Source: Deferribacter autotrophicus (GTDB lineage Bacteria > Chrysiogenota > Deferribacteres > Deferribacterales > Deferribacteraceae). From it: a DNA stretch of 64,000 bases. A model generated the notes under the pieces. It was given only the letters and a program-made list of their open reading frames with translations, did no database searches and was not told the origin of the DNA. A program made the translations under genes and the position numbers. Positions 63,628-64,000 of the stretch are shown here, one piece after another. The stretch covers positions 7,501 to 71,500 of the forward strand of contig NZ_VFJB01000003.1 of assembly GCF_008362905.1 (NCBI RefSeq), written 5' to 3'. Within the stretch, counting starts at the first letter, position 1; each line of letters opens with the position of its first letter.

Positions 63628-64000
63628 TGACATTCGGACAGTGATATCGTTTTTATTCGGACACCCGTATCGGAAACATTCGGACACCATAGCGCTACTA
63701 TTCGGACACCTTGAGTTAAGCAGAACTAACCTCTAAACTCTCCCTAAACTAAACAAGGGGGAGTAACAATGAAGAGGTTAGCTATGGCATCAGTAAAAGA
63801 GGTATTACGGTTAAGATTTCAACATGGATTGTCATATCGTGCAATTAGTAGAGCTTTAGAAATTCCGAAATCAACGGTATCTGATTACTGCACCCGTTTT
63901 CAAATAACGGGATTATCGATAGAAGAAGGGTTAAAACTTTGGCTTGTAAAGGCTTATAACAGATCAGGGATAAAAACTTGTTTTGTTGATTTTAAGCCTA
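63628..64000 (+). mobile_element. Left end of a second IS21-family element (continues past window)
   Basis: Begins TGACATTCGGACA at 63628. ATTCGGACA recurs at 63632, 63655, 63678 and 63700, spaced 22-23 bp, the multiple terminal repeats of IS21 elements. Different from the IS21 at 56.4 kb. Confidence 0.8.
63769..64000 (+). CDS. istA: IS21-family transposase IstA, partial at window edge
   Basis: First 77 residues (MKRLAMASVKEVLRLRFQHG, LSYRAISRALEIPKSTVSDY). HTH for binding the terminal repeats. GGGGGAG before the ATG. Runs off the right edge, so intactness cannot be judged. Confidence 0.88.
   Translation, partial: MKRLAMASVKEVLRLRFQHGLSYRAISRALEIPKSTVSDYCTRFQITGLSIEEGLKLWLVKAYNRSGIKTCFVDFKP

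Overview
The window is an AT-rich bacterial chromosome segment. Gene content and order (long-form FlgL and flagellins, CheA with a C-terminal receiver, Tat-exported TRAP binding proteins, a yceD-rpmF-plsX-fab operon) fit a Deferribacterota-like anaerobe such as Deferribacter or Calditerrivibrio. That placement is an inference from memory of the families, since no rRNA or tRNA gene was seen.

Layout. 1-10.4 kb is a minus-strand flagellar block: lipoprotein-flgF-flgG-flgA, flgH-flgI-flgJ and flgM-flgN-flgK-flgL. Each group is preceded by a sequence with exact sigma-54 spacing (GG-N10-GC). An intact IS1634-type element with 14-bp inverted ends and a 6-bp target duplication separates this block from hslVU. 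14.2-24.8 kb holds two giant flagellins and flaG, with sigma-28-like promoters, structured leaders and a small accessory island (dead IS256, Uma2-type protein, AbiEii-type toxin pair) lying between two copies of a ~275-bp block. 25-34 kb carries an acyltransferase, two near-duplicate TRAP binding proteins, dnaX-ybaB-recR, thiol peroxidase, a receiver protein and a protein with two Hfq domains.

35.1-56.0 kb is one tightly packed plus-strand series: yceD-rpmF-plsX-fabH-fabD-fabG-acpP-fabF-rnc-radical SAM-rsmD-coaD-dgt, then a seven-gene chemosensory cluster (two receiver proteins, CheW, a receptor with a CxxCH heme motif, CheA-REC, a second CheW-like protein and a REC/acidic/PopZ-like-tail protein), then purM-purN and a degenerate M16 protein. 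The series starts at a strong promoter whose -35 lies inside a palindrome.

56-64 kb is accessory: MITE-like elements, an intact IS21 element inserted in one of them, a copper-type operon (Gly/Met-rich protein, SHOCT protein, multicopper oxidase, RseC-like, DUF302), then remnants of an integrase and an IS256 transposase, the latter cut by a second IS21-type element at the right edge.

Repeats are a strong theme: NTTGAAC heptamer arrays at five places in the same orientation, palindromic CATTGCGAG...AGCAATCTC repeats at six loci, and MITE-like units ending in GGATGTTGCACAATA. Most promising leads: the duplicated sigma-28-like promoter plus structured RNA, the two-state flagellin leader, the heme-type chemosensory cluster with its polar-organiser-like protein, and the tandem Hfq.
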